A DNA stretch of 64,000 nt from Diplonema papillatum (GCA_030068145.1 JAPJBO010000266.1:1-64000), one strand, 5' to 3'. Shown: positions 51,069 through 62,885, numbered from the stretch's first letter. Notes: generated by a model not told the origin, from the letters alone. Numbers and translations: made by a program.

Positions 51069-54000
51069 GCAACGGCGGACCGCGCACCGGCTTCTGCTCA
51101 AACAGAACTGCCGACAAGCCCATCAGAAGAACGAGGGGGAAACATGAAGCGGAAACTGCTTTGCCGTATCTCAACATCGCAAGGTGCCCCTTCACCGGAG
51201 GGCACAACTACACACCGGAAACCCGGAGTGCACAAGTAAGAAACTAAAAGCGAAGAGAACGAAGAAAAAGAAGAAGGAAAGGAAAAAAAAAGACGCTCCT
51301 CCTCCCTACGACTACTCCGTACTTACTCGCACGACACCGGCCGACGCACGCCGGATGCACGCTGCACGCGGCGGCTTCTTCCTAGTTCGTCTGGCACCGT
51401 CGGTGACGGTGCCAAGAGTAGCTGAGTCGCAGCTCTTGCTAAAATTTGCTTGTGCTGTGCTGACTGAACGTTTTCCCGTTGGAGGCAGGGTGCTATGGGC
51501 TGGGCTATAGGGCACATAGGTTTTCTGACAACCGCAAACTGTGTGCAACACAAAGCTCAAGAGGTCCAGTCAACTATACTCTGCAGGATTTGCATAGCAG
51601 TTTGCCACATTATCGTGCACCTCGGGACACCCATGGGGCGATGGTAAGCGAAAGCTCGGACGGTTGTGTGAGAAAGAGAAAAGTCCGGGGCTTCGATTGT
51701 TATAGTCAGTTCATATAAATCGTCGGAGATGACGACGAAACATTGAAGAAAACGAGTGCAGGGACCATCTTTCCTGAGGGTTTCCGGTCTCACTGCCTCC
51801 TCACGCAAATAGATAAGAACCCGAGAAACGTCACGCGGCGAATAACGCAAAGGAGACGGGGGCGCCCAAAAAAATAATGGTGGCGGCCGATCCGAGCGAG
51901 ACCGGCAAAAGCTTTGACTCTTTCGTGGTGCCGACAATCATCAACCGAGGTTGCTGTGCAGCCTGCCTGTTGAACCTGTCTGTCTGTCGACGTTTTCTAG
52001 GTCATTTCTATTGTGTGTTGTCCGACTTCCGCTCTTTTTTTTTTACTACTTTCTTTTGCTGTCCCACTTTGGGCGGCAGCGGCTGGATCCAGCCGGGGCC
52101 GCTCCGAGGCGGATCTGGCGGGTGAGCGCAGCGCGCACGTGTTTGCCAACAGGCAAATATTTCTCTGGGGGCGGACCCGCACCTCGCACAGCAGGTCTTC
52201 GGGGCGAGACATCTCTTCCAGTTGCCTTGCGAGTTTCGGTTTTGTGCACGAGGCAGTTGTTGGTAATGAAAACTAGTAGCTGACACGCAAGTAGCAACTC
52301 TCAAGATTCGTCTGCAAAAAAAAGCGCATGATTTCAGTGGAAACCCCCCCCGTTTCAGCGTCGCACACACTCTAAGTGACGCTAAACCAGGAAACATCAC
52401 ATACAGTTAGGCCACTCTTTGTGACGCAAGACCAGGAAAATTGAGCAGTGGGGTATGGACCTACCAAAGCAGGTGGTAAATGTGTTGCATTCGTGTGATT
52501 GTCAGGCCTTCGACGCAGGTGAGTATCCGACGGTGCACACAACCAAAGACGCGCACAATGTCTCCCCCTTCCCCTTCGAAACAGTAAGGCCCAGACTAAC
52601 TCATACCGGGGCAGTTGGGTTCCTTTTGGCAGGGTTTCTCTGCCGGCGGGAGTTGTTTTGGAACAGCAACATTTTTCGTGTGGGTGTGTGCGCGTGTGTT
52701 TGCGTGCATGCAGCCAGTTGCCCCCGGAAAATATTCCCGTTTAGAACAGCGCTGCACGACCAAGGAAAAAAAAACTCGCAAACACACGCACGCAACCCAA
52801 TTCGAAATCGGGCACGCAACGCTGTGGACCTCGCGAAATTCTACCACGCGAAACCATTGGCGAGGCGGCCAAGGGGGGGGGACAGAAAGGATCCTGTTTA
52901 TTCCGCAAACCTGCAGGCCGAGCGCGAGGATCGAGGTTGCGGAAAGGAGGAGAAGTGATCAGACAACTTTCACAGATGGAGAATTTTTGAACAAACGAAG
53001 GGAAGCAACGGGGAAATACTTGGACTGCCGTATGCTCATTTCGACGGAGGCTAGAGGGGGAGAAACCAATACAACTACAAATTGGGTCTTTATTTGTTGC
53101 TTACGCCCGTCACTGAGTGTGGGCTTCAGCACATTTACCTCCTTCGAGATTTCGCAACTGGCAGTCTCATCAAGTATTTCCTACAAAGCAGGTGCTTATA
53201 CAAAAAAAGAGCGGGGGAAGGGAGGGCGATGCTCGAAGATGATGGAACAACGTGACGCGCAGACACGATGAGCTGTGACTACGACCGTTTTGTAGCTCCT
53301 GTCAAACTTTGAATTCCTTCATTGAACCCCGACGCAGAATGCTGGTTCCGGGTCTGGGAAGCCAGACTGGCGACGCGGACCGAGAGCTGACTGCAGGTGT
53401 CTGTGATCGCTGATCATCCCACAGAAGGGCGTCGGCTTGTCTAGGCAGCAGGAGGGGTCCCAGGCAGGCGACAGGTGAGATTTCCCCAACGCATGTTTTC
53501 CACACGTTGAGGTCCAGGTCCACGTCGACTGTGACTAGTTTGACAAGGCTGAAAGTGAAGCTTCATCATGAATCCCCGAGAGGGCTCGCCTGATCTGCGA
53601 GCTCGCAATAAAGAAGGCGCAAGGAGTTGTAAATGCGTGACCCCACACTACCAGAAACGGAAATGATAAGCACAAGTGTACAGCTGAGGTGCGCATCCGT
53701 CCCTGGGCAGGGGGGATCCTGATTTCCGACCCAACCACTCTCGTTAAGAAGAAGTTGATGAAATGGGCGCCCGGGTGCAGGATTTCTCCTTGCGCCTCCT
53801 CCCGCGCTTTAGCAAACGCAACTTCTTCGGCCAGCTTCGAACTGCGCGCGTTGACATGCATTCATCTCGAGACTTTTACCGCAAGAAAATCAAGGATTCG
53901 GGAAATATTTTGCTGTTCAGGCAGAACACTGCCTCCCATGCATGTTGTTCGATGCCAGCACCAACTTTTCGTTTGTTTGTGCGTGCCAGTTGCTCGGGTT

Positions 54001-54263
54001 ACCTTGTTTTGCCTGATCGGAGTACTGGTCAACCAAAGACACGCCTTTGTACGTCGTAGATATGACAACCGCAAGATCGGACCGAAAGAGGGGGAAAAGG
54101 AGTGCAAAGGAGTCAACCGGTTGCACCCGTGAAAAGCCTGGATGCAGACTGCAGTTGAATCCCGGTCGCGGACCTCCCGTGATTCTCGCAGCTTCCTGCT
54201 CCAAGCTCGCTTGCAGCGATCAACGTGTAGACCCCTCGACCCACAAAGCCCCAGCGAAATATT
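51069..54263. other. Intergenic region, one dispersed repeat
   Basis: Holds the repeat copy at 53085-53205 and a phrase shared with 25508-25560 at 51753-51800. No gene or RNA recognised. Confidence 0.45.
53085..53205 (+). repeat. Dispersed SINE-like repeat, copy 2
   Basis: Matches 22874-23040 across CAGCACATTTACCTCCT and CAAGTATTTCCTACAAAGCA to the A-rich end. Confidence 0.7.
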
Positions 54264-54415
54264 TTGAACTTGCGCCGTGATAGGATTGATGGTTGCAATT
54301 ATTCTCCTTGCATGAGGAATGCCTAGTGGGCGCAAGTCATCAGGTTACGTGTACACACCGCCCGTCGTTGCTACCGATTGGCTGTGGGATAGAGCATGGG
54401 AGAGGGAAGCTCGTT
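54264..54415 (+). rRNA. SSU rRNA 3'-region relic with a hairpin deleted
   Basis: CGTGATAGGATTGATGGTTG, CAATTATTCTCCTTGCATGA, GGAATGCCTAGTGGGCGCAA, then GTCATCAG joined directly to GTTACGTGTACACACCGCCC and GTCGTTGCTACCGATTGGCT. About 20 bases that normally form the helix after GTCATCAG are missing. The following GGGATAGAGCATGGGAGAGG aligns with the relic at 26860-26968. Confidence 0.92.
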
Positions 54416-55810
54416 CTTGGCGACATTGCAGATTTTGAGTGTCTCCCCCAGCACCCACTATCAAGGACCACGTCAACTGTTCGCCAAGGAGCAAGAACGT
54501 GCTGTTGCTGTCATTCGCTTCTCCACTGATAGGAAAGAGGGTGGGGCATTCGATGCCAGGCATAAAACAGTTGATTGGAGGGTAGCACACGCTGGAAAAA
54601 AACAACGAACCCACAGCCCTCAGCGCGGAAAAGGTGTAGGAACGGGTGGAATGGGCAGCGGCCGTGCGGTTTGCGTGTGCCGGTTGATCGACAACTGCAA
54701 GAGCATCGAGCCACCCCCTGCGCGACATACGATGGATGAGCCCAAAAGCAGCTGCATTGCGGAGCTGACCCCCGCAGTCCCCTTAAGAAGTAGTGCGCGT
54801 CTCGGGGTAAGCAGCAAGCCGCCGATGCCAAAAGACACATCCTACACATAGATGGCCGGTTGATAACGTTATATAACGTTATATAACGTTATAACGGTGA
54901 TAACGTTATATAACGTTATATAACGTTATATAACGGTCGAAAACGCAAAATAACGGAAAAAATAACGCAAATAACGGTTTTTAGAATTTTTCCGATTTTG
55001 GCCATGTTTCCAGATTTTTGTCATTTTTTCCTCATTTTGGTCCATTTCGGCCATTTTTTCCGATTTTGGCCATTTTTGCCAGATTTTGGTCAATCTTAGC
55101 CAATTTTTCCAGACTTTTGCCGATTTTTTCAGGTTTTGGCCATTTTGCCGATTTTTTCCAGATTTCGGCAATCTTTGCCGATTTTTCCAGATTTCGGCCA
55201 TTTTTGCCGATTTTTCAAGATTTTGGACAATTTTGAGATTTTGGCCACTCTGGCCGATTTATCCAGATCAGTCAATTTCGGCCATTTTTTCCGATTTTTC
55301 CAGATTTCCCGATTTTCCAGATTTTGGTCAATTTCGGCCATTTTTGCCAATTTTTCCAGACTTTTGCCGATTTTTGGATCCCGGTCACAAAAACTGTTCG
55401 GAAACAAACCCTGGTCCGAAAAGAATTCGTAGTAACCGGTCCTCAGGGGTCCGTATAGCCCCTCCCCAGAGCTTTTTCTCTTTTACTTATTTTCTTGCGG
55501 ACTTCCACCCAAGCGCGACAAACGCGATCCTTCCGGATTCACATGACTCTTTCACTGTGCGATGTTGTTCTTGGGATGTGGATGTCTGCAGTTTTGGGTT
55601 TCCGGCGCGTGTCCCTCAGTCGGTGGCCCGTAACGGTCGTTTGCAGTGTCCTTCGTGAGGCAGCAGATGTCACCAGCATGATCCGGCCACTGGAGTCCAA
55701 CTTGTCCAAGCTTGTCCACTCGGCAGACCGTTGCGTACTATGCCAGTCAGACAAGGTCCCAGTACCAAATATGGGTGCATGATGAGCACGAGACATGCAA
55801 AGTCGAGCAG

Positions 55811-56161
55811 TCACAGCTGGCGCTTCCCGTAGAACCCAGCCAGCCCGGGGTCGGTTTTCTTGATCCGGTCGATGAATCGTTGTTCCGGGCTCTTACTTGG
55901 TGGTTTCGTGACAGGGAGAACGCTGGGGCCAGTCAATGCCAGGTCGCGGGACAAGGCCTCGACGCGCAGCGTTTCCGCCACCTTCTTCCTTCCGCGTCGC
56001 GCCTTTGCAACCGAGGCGCTGCTGCTGCTGCTGTTGCTATCCGTACTTTCGGCGCGAGGCCGTTTGCGCTGTGTACCTGGGGTCTTCGGCTGAGCTTTCG
56101 GCTGAGCTTTAGGTTGAACCTTCGGCTTCGGCTGGACCTTCGGGGAGCTTTTCGCAGGCAT
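55811..56161 (-). CDS. Basic Lys/Pro/Gln-repeat protein inside the mobile element
   Basis: 116 residues starting MPAKSSPKVQPKPKVQ. Residues 8-26 are PKxQPK-type repeats (PKVQPKPKVQPKAQPKAQPK), then a Ser-rich acidic patch (ESTDSNSSSSSASV), a basic patch (ARRGRKK, a possible nuclear signal) and a C-terminal 55 residues with PEQRFIDRIKKTDPGLAGFY. The repeats recall histone H1-like tails, but no DNA-binding fold is recognised. The upstream side carries GTGTTTCCGACGATC and TACAGATTGGTGTCT, motifs seen before host genes, so it may be a host gene captured by the element. A spliced N-terminal extension into the arrays cannot be excluded. No transposase signature, so its role in mobility is unknown. 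Confidence 0.55.
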   Translation of the reverse strand: MPAKSSPKVQPKPKVQPKAQPKAQPKTPGTQRKRPRAESTDSNSSSSSASVAKARRGRKKVAETLRVEALSRDLALTGPSVLPVTKPPSKSPEQRFIDRIKKTDPGLAGFYGKRQL

Positions 56162-56224
56162 AGTCGATATTCCCTTTGGAAAGACTAGTGTGGCTGAAAT
56201 CGAAGCGGGTGGGGCGGTACACGT

Positions 56225-56277
56225 GTTTTTGTGTTTCCGACGATCCCGAATGGGTGTACAGATTGGTGTCTTTCGAC
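56225..56277 (-). promoter_or_regulatory. Recurrent upstream motifs (element-borne gene)
   Basis: GTGTTTCCGACGATCCCGAA followed by GGGTGTACAGATTGGTGTCT, 70-110 bp upstream of the start codon at 56161. Both halves recur upstream of the RCC1-like gene. Confidence 0.35.
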
Positions 56278-57003
56278 CTTTTTTTTTTTCCGCGCACGGA
56301 CTGCCTGTTCGAGCTTGTGCGGGTTTAAGAAACTCAGACAAGAATAGCTCTGGTGAGGGGCAGGGCATAAATGACCAAAACCCTGGAAAAATCGGCAAAA
56401 ACGGCCAAAATGGGCAAAGTCTGGAAAACATGGCAAAACTGGCCAAAAATGACCAAAACCTGGAAAAATCGGCAAAAATAGCCAAATTTTTGAAAAACAT
56501 GGCAAAAATGGCCAATCCTGGCCAAATCGGTAAAAACGGCCAAAATGGGCCAAAATCTGGAAAACACGGCAAAACTGGTCAACATTGACCAAAATCTGGA
56601 AAAATTGGCAAAAATAACCAAAATTGGCCAAAATCTGGAAAATGTGGCAAAAATGGCCAAAAATGACCAAAATCTGGAGGACAGTGTGACCTCCCATGGA
56701 TTGGTAAAAAACCGTTATATAACGTTATATAACGTTATATAACGTTATTATAACGTTATATAACGTTATTATAACGTTATATAACGTTATTATACCGTTA
56801 TTATAACGTTATATAACGTTATATAACGTTATAACGGTCAAATAACGTTATTTTTCGCCCAAAAATGGCAAATAACGGTTTTATAACGGTCAATAACGGT
56901 TTTTCTGGATTTAGGGGGGGGGTAACAAATAACTCCGGGAATAACGTTATATAACGTTATATAACGGCCATCTATGCCTACAACGATTATTTTAAGGGTC
57001 TAG

Positions 57004-57072
57004 ATCTCGTTCGTTAACGAAATCAACCTGACAAATCACCAACCAGGAGCGGGGCCATGCACCACCACACTA
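57004..57072 (-). rRNA. SSU rRNA relic (central 3' domain)
   Basis: On the plus strand ATCTCGTTCGTTAACGAAAT, CAACCTGACAAATCACCAAC and CAGGAGCGGGGCCATGCACC then ACCAC, the inverse of the conserved SSU segment with GGTGCATGGCCGTTCTTAG and TTAACGAACGAGA. It lies 28 bp outside the right end of the 54847-56976 element. Confidence 0.88.
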
Positions 57073-58546
57073 GCTAAGTGCATGCTTTCGGTGAGACTGT
57101 GTTAGGAAGGACCGCATTCACAGGCTAGACTGTAAATCAAGCTTGCTGGAGTCGCCCGGAGTGCCATAAACGGAGAATGTCAACAGATTGGTCGCTCCTT
57201 CCGTGCTCCGACAACGTTTTCTCCATCATGCGGACTCATCATCTAATTAATTTCTGTATTTTTTGTGCTTCCGGGGGGGAAAATGTTTCATGGGTTTGAA
57301 GAGCGCGTGGTGCTTGCACCACTGAGGCCAGGTTATTTAACCGCGGATTCAGTGAAGGATTGTTCAGGAAACGGGGGGGGGGGATATTCGCTTCATAACC
57401 TTCTATCCTCTTTGCTCGGGCGCGGTCTGGGTGTGTGGGGATCTTTTAAACTCACAGGGAGATCTGCTCCCTACCAGCCCGCCCCTGTTTCCGGAAGCTA
57501 AGTGCAGTCTCAACTCGTTCCTGCGGGAAACGGGGTCTGGCCACCTGCCTCAAAGCAGCGCTCCCAAGGGAAGTCGCGCCCCTGTTCGTAGACCACTTAG
57601 CGGTGGACGGGTGGGTTTGCCCCGCCTGCATAGTGGCGGTGCACCAGGAATCAAGAAGAGTTCCGTGTCCGGATCGCTCGTGTAGAGGTTGACGGAAGGC
57701 GGGATGGCCGGCATAATTTGGCTGAAAAATCACAAAAGCACCGGGCTCTTTGTTGCGTTCGAGTTTTGAAGGCTCCTTTTTCGACAGAGGGGTGTTCTGG
57801 TGACCGTTTGACGCGTTGCTCAAACAGATGTGCCGTTGCCACAGCTGCCTCGAATGCCGACGGTCATTTGTGATAGATACGACTTCGTTGTGGCAAATTT
57901 GTGCTTGATTCTGAATTTCAACTGGACGCTCGGCATATGAGGCCAGCAGGGGCTACGATAGCGGAACACGATGGTTTTGAGCGCCATGAAGTGCGCAGTC
58001 GAAAAGTTGCTGCTGCACTCTGCAGGCCTGAACGCATCAAGAATTGCTGACTGCGGCAAGGCGCGACCCTTTCGCGACGCGAAAGCACTCTGAATCCGCT
58101 TTGTTTGAGACTAACCTTTTTACACTACTGCTCCGGACGATGTTTGTACGTGCCGGGGGAGGATTAGCCTGTTAGTGAGTGATAGTGAGTGAATATGCGG
58201 CTAAACTTCTCCCAAACACGCTGCCAGCGTTCTCTTTCGTGTTTACAATTAATTGTTGTTACGAAAAATCTGCCCAAAACACTGGAAACAGCATCCTGCC
58301 TCTCGTGTAGGTTTGATACCTAGCTTCAAGTTTTTCCTCGAAGAGTTTTCGGTGCATGTTCTCTTTGGGGGGGAGCGCAGAAGGCCTTCTGGGGCAACTC
58401 TGGGTCGGACTCAAGGGTTTTATGACTCCCTCATGGGCTCCTTTGAAAGGTTTTGCAACGCAGTATCACAGCAAATATTTGAATTTGAACCATTTTCGAC
58501 GTGTCTTCGCTCTGGAGCGATGACAAACTACGTCCCTGACGGGTTA
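57073..58546. other. Intergenic region, nothing recognised
   Basis: It lies between two SSU rRNA relics on the same strand, but I could not recognise rRNA in between. Confidence 0.4.
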
Positions 58547-58582
58547 ACAAGCATATGACAACTGGCAGGATCAACAAGGTTT
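58547..58582 (-). rRNA. SSU rRNA 5'-end relic
   Basis: On the minus strand ACCTTGTTGATCCTGCCAGT then TGTCATATGCTTGTT, the universal 5' end of SSU rRNA with one change (CTTGTTG for CTGGTTG). Similarity ends after about 35 bases. Confidence 0.85.
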
Positions 58583-59390
58583 CTTGCCACTCACACAGCG
58601 CTAGAGGAATGTATTCTGTCAAGCTCACGGGTTGATGCAGTAATCAACATTCCCTTCCGTCGTCAGGCTTCGGAAGGGCTCTGCGACTGATGGCCTGGCA
58701 GGCCGGAATGCCGATCACCTCCCCAAACAACGCAACAAAAGAGCCCGAGTCAACGATTTTAGCGTTTTTGTGGAATTCCCGACAACGAGATGCTGCCGGC
58801 CAAACCCAGATAGTAGTGCTCTTTCTTGACCGGACTACGAACACTGAAACACATGTAACCAACAGAAACGGACCTGATGAATGAGCAAGACGAAACGGCA
58901 CAAAAAAAAAAGAAGAGGGAAAAGAGAACCCTTCTCAGAAGGAAAACTGGCAGCGGGGAAAAAAAGAAGAGGAGGGATGGGAAATGGCGGGTCGCCGCAC
59001 GTTCTCCCGCAGTGTTGAACGGTTCGCAAACTCACCCTTGCGCTTCGTTTTAACTACGTGCGAGAGAGGTGGCAGATATGCGGCGTATATTCGGATTGAT
59101 GTCGGGTAAGATCTGGGAAGCCGGGAGGCCTGCGAAGCCCCGCAAAAAGCAAAGATCCCGCCCGGGGGGAAATCTTAGTTTAGTGTTTAGGCAGTACTGT
59201 TCTGGCTCTCATGAATATTTGCGTCTCATGCATAGCATCAAGGGCCGTAGGTAAGGGTATGAAACCTTGAGGGGCTGGTCCTCCTTCTCTCACCGTGTTG
59301 TGCGCACCTCGTTTTTCGCCTCTTGGTTCGCTCTTCAGACCAATTTAAAGTTAGAGCACACCAGTGGGTCCGTTGGACGGGGGCTTTCAA
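58583..59390. other. Intergenic region, nothing recognised
   Basis: No gene, RNA or repeat recognised. Confidence 0.4.
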
Positions 59391-59568
59391 CACGGTGAAG
59401 TCCAGCCCTAGAAGCTGGAGTTAAATCTGGAGTTAAAAAGCGGGCTGGAGTTAAAAAGCGGGTATCACACCCGCTTTTTACGCGTTTTGGTTGTGGCACG
59501 CCCGCGTTTCGGGTGTGACTCGGGCACTCCCTCTTTGACTCCAGCTTCGGAGGCTGGACCTCACCGTG
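59391..59568. mobile_element. 178-bp MITE-like inverted repeat
   Basis: Left end CACGGTGAAGTCCAGCC with GAAGCTGGAGT, mirrored at the right as ACTCCAGC and GGCTGGACCTCACCGTG. A second internal stem joins AAAAAGCGGGTATCACA to its inverse. CTGGAGTTAAAAAGCGGG occurs twice. No target duplication seen. Confidence 0.6.
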
Positions 59569-59899
59569 AAGGGGGGACGTCGCAGCTCAGCAGATAGAAA
59601 GCGGGTGATGTTCACAGCGTAGAAGGTCAGTCAGCACCATTGGGGTTTCCGATCCCTACGATCGTGAGCGGGATAGTTGACTCGACGTCCTGGGTCAACT
59701 ATTTCCTGCAGTATTCACATCCCGCCGCCAACCCGGGTTTGCGGGGGCGTCGTATGTGGCGCCTCTTTAGAACGGGGCAGCCTGGACTGAAAACAGCCCA
59801 CAAACAGCAGTGTCGGGCAGGAATCCGGGGCTTGTGAGAGTGACGGCACGCAGGCTGCAATGAGACAAGTCGGCGCTGCATAGGTAGATGCCTTGGGTC

Positions 59900-60095
59900 A
59901 TAGCCTCGTTGGATGTCTACCCACTGCATGCGTCGCACTCAACGAGTCAACCAAGCACTCCCATCCTGGAAGGCACCTGACGTTTGCCTTGAGCCTAGTA
60001 GGATGTCTACCCACCGCATTCGTCGCACTGTTTGAGTCAACGAGTTAACCAAACACCACCACCCTGGAAGGCACCCGACGTGTGCCTTGAAAAGT
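59900..60095. repeat. ~95-bp tandem duplication, diverged
   Basis: GGATGTCTACCCACTGCATG, CGTCGCAC, GAGTCAACCAA and CCTGGAAGGCACCTGACGT occur twice with about 10-15% differences and small insertions. Confidence 0.8.
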
Positions 60096-60199
60096 ACCCG
60101 ACTCTATGGTTCTCCCCGTCCGCTGGAGCACACTGCGTCTTTCGTCAGGCTCGGGGTATTTGCAGCCAGCGTCTGAAATACTTCAAAGAGGGGGGTTGC

Positions 60200-60222
60200 A
60201 AAAAAAAAAAAAAAAAAAAAAA
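60200..60222 (+). repeat. Poly(A) run
   Basis: About 23 consecutive A residues. No retroposon body is recognisable upstream. Confidence 0.9.
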
Positions 60223-61244
60223 TGGGGGAATTTGCAAGTGAAGAACACACAAAAAAAAAGAAGAAAACGGAAAAGAAGCGCCAGCAAGAACACGAGCGGG
60301 ACGCTTCACTGGGGCAGGATAGCCATTTTTTTCCTTTGTTGTTTTAGTTGTTGGTGTTGTTTTTTTCCGTGTCCGAGCATGCAATGAGCGCAGCCAGCGG
60401 GCGTCGGACAAAAGCGGAGACCGCATTTTTCATTCTGGTGGCTTTCGCCACCCGTAGCTATGGAAGCACGTGCAGGATGCTCTCCTGCTCTCGTGGTGGT
60501 GGTGCAAGAGTGGCCTTCCTGAGTGAGACGAGGCACCCTGCGACGAAGGTAGGTGTTGCAGATACAACAAACATTTGCACTTCGCCGGATGACAGTGACA
60601 GTTTGCGGCTGGTATGTTTCGCAAGTCCATCGTTCCTGCGACTTTTGTACGGCTGCCGGGGGTTGCTGCTTCTAGAAACGGAGAATAACGCCCGCCAAGC
60701 AGAGGCCTGCCCCTTTTCGGTCCGTGGCTGTGGCAAACACTCTTCGTATGACTATCAGTCGCGTGGCGTTGAGAGGTATCCAGCTCTGCTGTAGCTTCAA
60801 GTCGGGCTGCCGCACGGAGGACCCGCGTTGTATTCAATGCATTTGATGGAATGACGAGTTGATGGTACCCATATCTTCCGCAGTCGCATCTCGGTCGCGC
60901 ACTGTGAAGTCACCACCGGGATCGGCCAGGTTCGATCCGCCGCATTTTCAACCCAGACCGGGATGGGAGTTCCTCGCGGAAGCTGGTTGCTTTCCTTTCT
61001 TCTCGGAGTTCTCGTCTGTCAGGGTTCTTTCTTTTCTGTCTGAAGCTGCCCGCAGGGAAGTAGCTTGGCCCACCGGCCCACGTTGCCGTTTGCGGTGTAG
61101 GGAGTCTTCGTACACGGAGCTAAGGTTCACTGAACTGCAGAGCCATGGACAGTGACACCCGATTCTCCAGTCAAAAATACTCGACGTAGCTGCTTCGACT
61201 CCGAATGGAAGGGAGGACATATAGGGCAAATACAATACAAACAC

Positions 61245-61440
61245 AATCTGCCACCGTGTGTTGTTTTCTCACTCAGGACTTCGACCTGTTGTGTTTGTGT
61301 GATTTGTCGTGTAGGGGTAGACCCGCATGACCTCACGTCCGTTCAACACGTGGTTCGGTAGTTACAGCACTCGGGATCCCTTCGGTTCTTTGTCGGGCAG
61401 CATCGTCGAGCATTTCCTTTCAAGCTGGCGCTCATGTAAA
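61245..61440 (+). repeat. Dispersed repeat, second SINE-like family, copy 2
   Basis: Collinear with 32255-32440; has an extra AACACGTGG insert near 61345. Confidence 0.7.
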
Positions 61441-62464
61441 AACATCAAAGCGGCGCGTACCCTGGGGCTGGGGTTGCCAGCGCAAGCCCAATAGATGGCC
61501 ACTCACAAGGGCAGCGGGATTTGAGAGCGTTTCTTACTCTTCTTGTTTGTTTTATTTTTCTTAATACTGGGGACGATGGTAACGTCGGCAATGACCTTGT
61601 ATGAGCGCGCGGGGCACATTGAACTGGGGGGAGATTGGACGTGATAAAAAGATGTTGGAGATAATCACAAATAATACGGAACCTTGAAGCAGGCATCGAT
61701 TACATGTGTGTCTCTTAGCCATCTGCCAAAACGATACAGTGATTGGCTGAATTTGGCTCAGAAGCAGAGTAGGATATGGAGCATATTTCAGACTGGGGTT
61801 TTTGCTGGAAACTTTGGGTGTTCCTATCCGACCTTCCAAGATTACTGGGTGGTGCTCGTCAACACCCGTTTTGGCAGGATTGGCATGAGCAGACGAAGAC
61901 ACTTCCATTTACAACATTAGCCGGAGTTTGCGAAACTATTTTACTTTCTTTTGCTGTCAGACTTTCGGTGCCGCTTCGACTTGTTTTTTTTTTGTCCCCT
62001 TTTTCTGGTGACTTTTGCGTTACCGTTTTTGTTGTGTTACCGTCATTTTTTTTCCCCTCTTTGCCAGAACTCTCGTACCAGGGTTTATTTACTTCAGGCG
62101 GGGAGAAACGTGCCGTGAAGTCATCCTTTGCTCTTCTGCCTTCAGATACGATTTTGCAACACATTTCCGAAGGTAGGTTTGCGCTGATGAGCCAAAACGG
62201 CTGATCGGCGTCAGCTTTTGGTAGCTAAAAACATCCTATTGATTCGCGTGTCCAGGGATGAAAACCTCTTTGGGGAGGTTCCTGCAGTTCGCCATTTTTT
62301 GATAGGTTTCGTTTAACTTTCTCATGCGCAGCCGCTGCTCCGGAAACGGTCACTGCAGTCCGGCAGTGCCAGTAACAGAACTACAGAGAAAGAACTCGGG
62401 GGGCTGCCTTGTGCTTACTTCGAAGGAGGCTAGAGGGGGAGAAACAATACTACTAAATGGGCCT

Positions 62465-62640
62465 TTTTTGTTGAACGCTTACGCCCGCCACTGAACCCAG
62501 ATTCACCTGTGTTTCGTGTGGGCTACAGCACATTTACCTCCTTTGATCTTTTGCAGCTGGCAGCCTCCTCAAGTATTTCCTACAAAGCAGGTGCTATACA
62601 AAAAAACTGTCTTCCCTCCAAACGGGTTGCCGACCGACTT
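62465..62640 (+). repeat. Dispersed SINE-like repeat, copy 3
   Basis: Closest to 22874-23040: CCGCCACTGAACCCAGATTC, then the CAGCACATTTACCTCCTTTG and AAGTATTTCCTACAAAGCAG phrases. Confidence 0.72.
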
Positions 62641-62885
62641 GACCGGCTTTTCTTCAGTCCGGCTTCGCACTTCCCCGAAGGGCGGCCAGTCCCGGCTGTG
62701 TGCCGTGGCTGCTCGGGCGGCCAACCCCTCGTGAGTACATAGCACCGGCGGGCGGAGGCTTGCGTCAACCTGGAAGGTGTATAACTACAAGTTGACAGCA
62801 GAAGCGTGCCTCCGGTAGGTATTCAGGGAACCTAACCTTCCTTGGTGTGGAGATGGCTTTCGACAATTCGGAGCCTGGCGATGTC

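Larger units (their letters stand above)
54847..56976. mobile_element. 2.13-kb element with 6-bp target duplication, palindromic arrays and an internal gene
   Basis: Flanked by CCTACA at 54841-54846 and 56977-56982. The termini are CATAGATGGCC and its perfect inverse (11 bp). Inside each end are arrays of the 12-bp palindrome CGTTATATAACG (54864-54950 left; 56708-56965 right). Further in are two arrays of opposite polarity: TTTTGGCCATTTTTGCCGAT units (54990-55380), and their inverse (56368-56690). Between them lie a 116-codon minus-strand gene and a non-repetitive stretch. No recognisable transposase is present. It sits between two SSU rRNA relics, 28 bp from one of them. Confidence 0.85.
60096..62464. 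other. Intergenic region with one dispersed repeat
   Basis: Contains the second copy of the 32255-32440 family at 61245-61440. No gene or RNA recognised. Confidence 0.45.

Noticed and set aside
54990..55380. Phe/Pro-rich open frames in the 54.8-kb element
   Set aside because: Repetitive FxxFxPF patterns come from translating the TTTTGGCCATTTTTGCCGAT array.
60200..60222. Poly(A) run as the tail of a processed pseudogene
   Set aside because: No coding remnant or target duplication recognised next to it.
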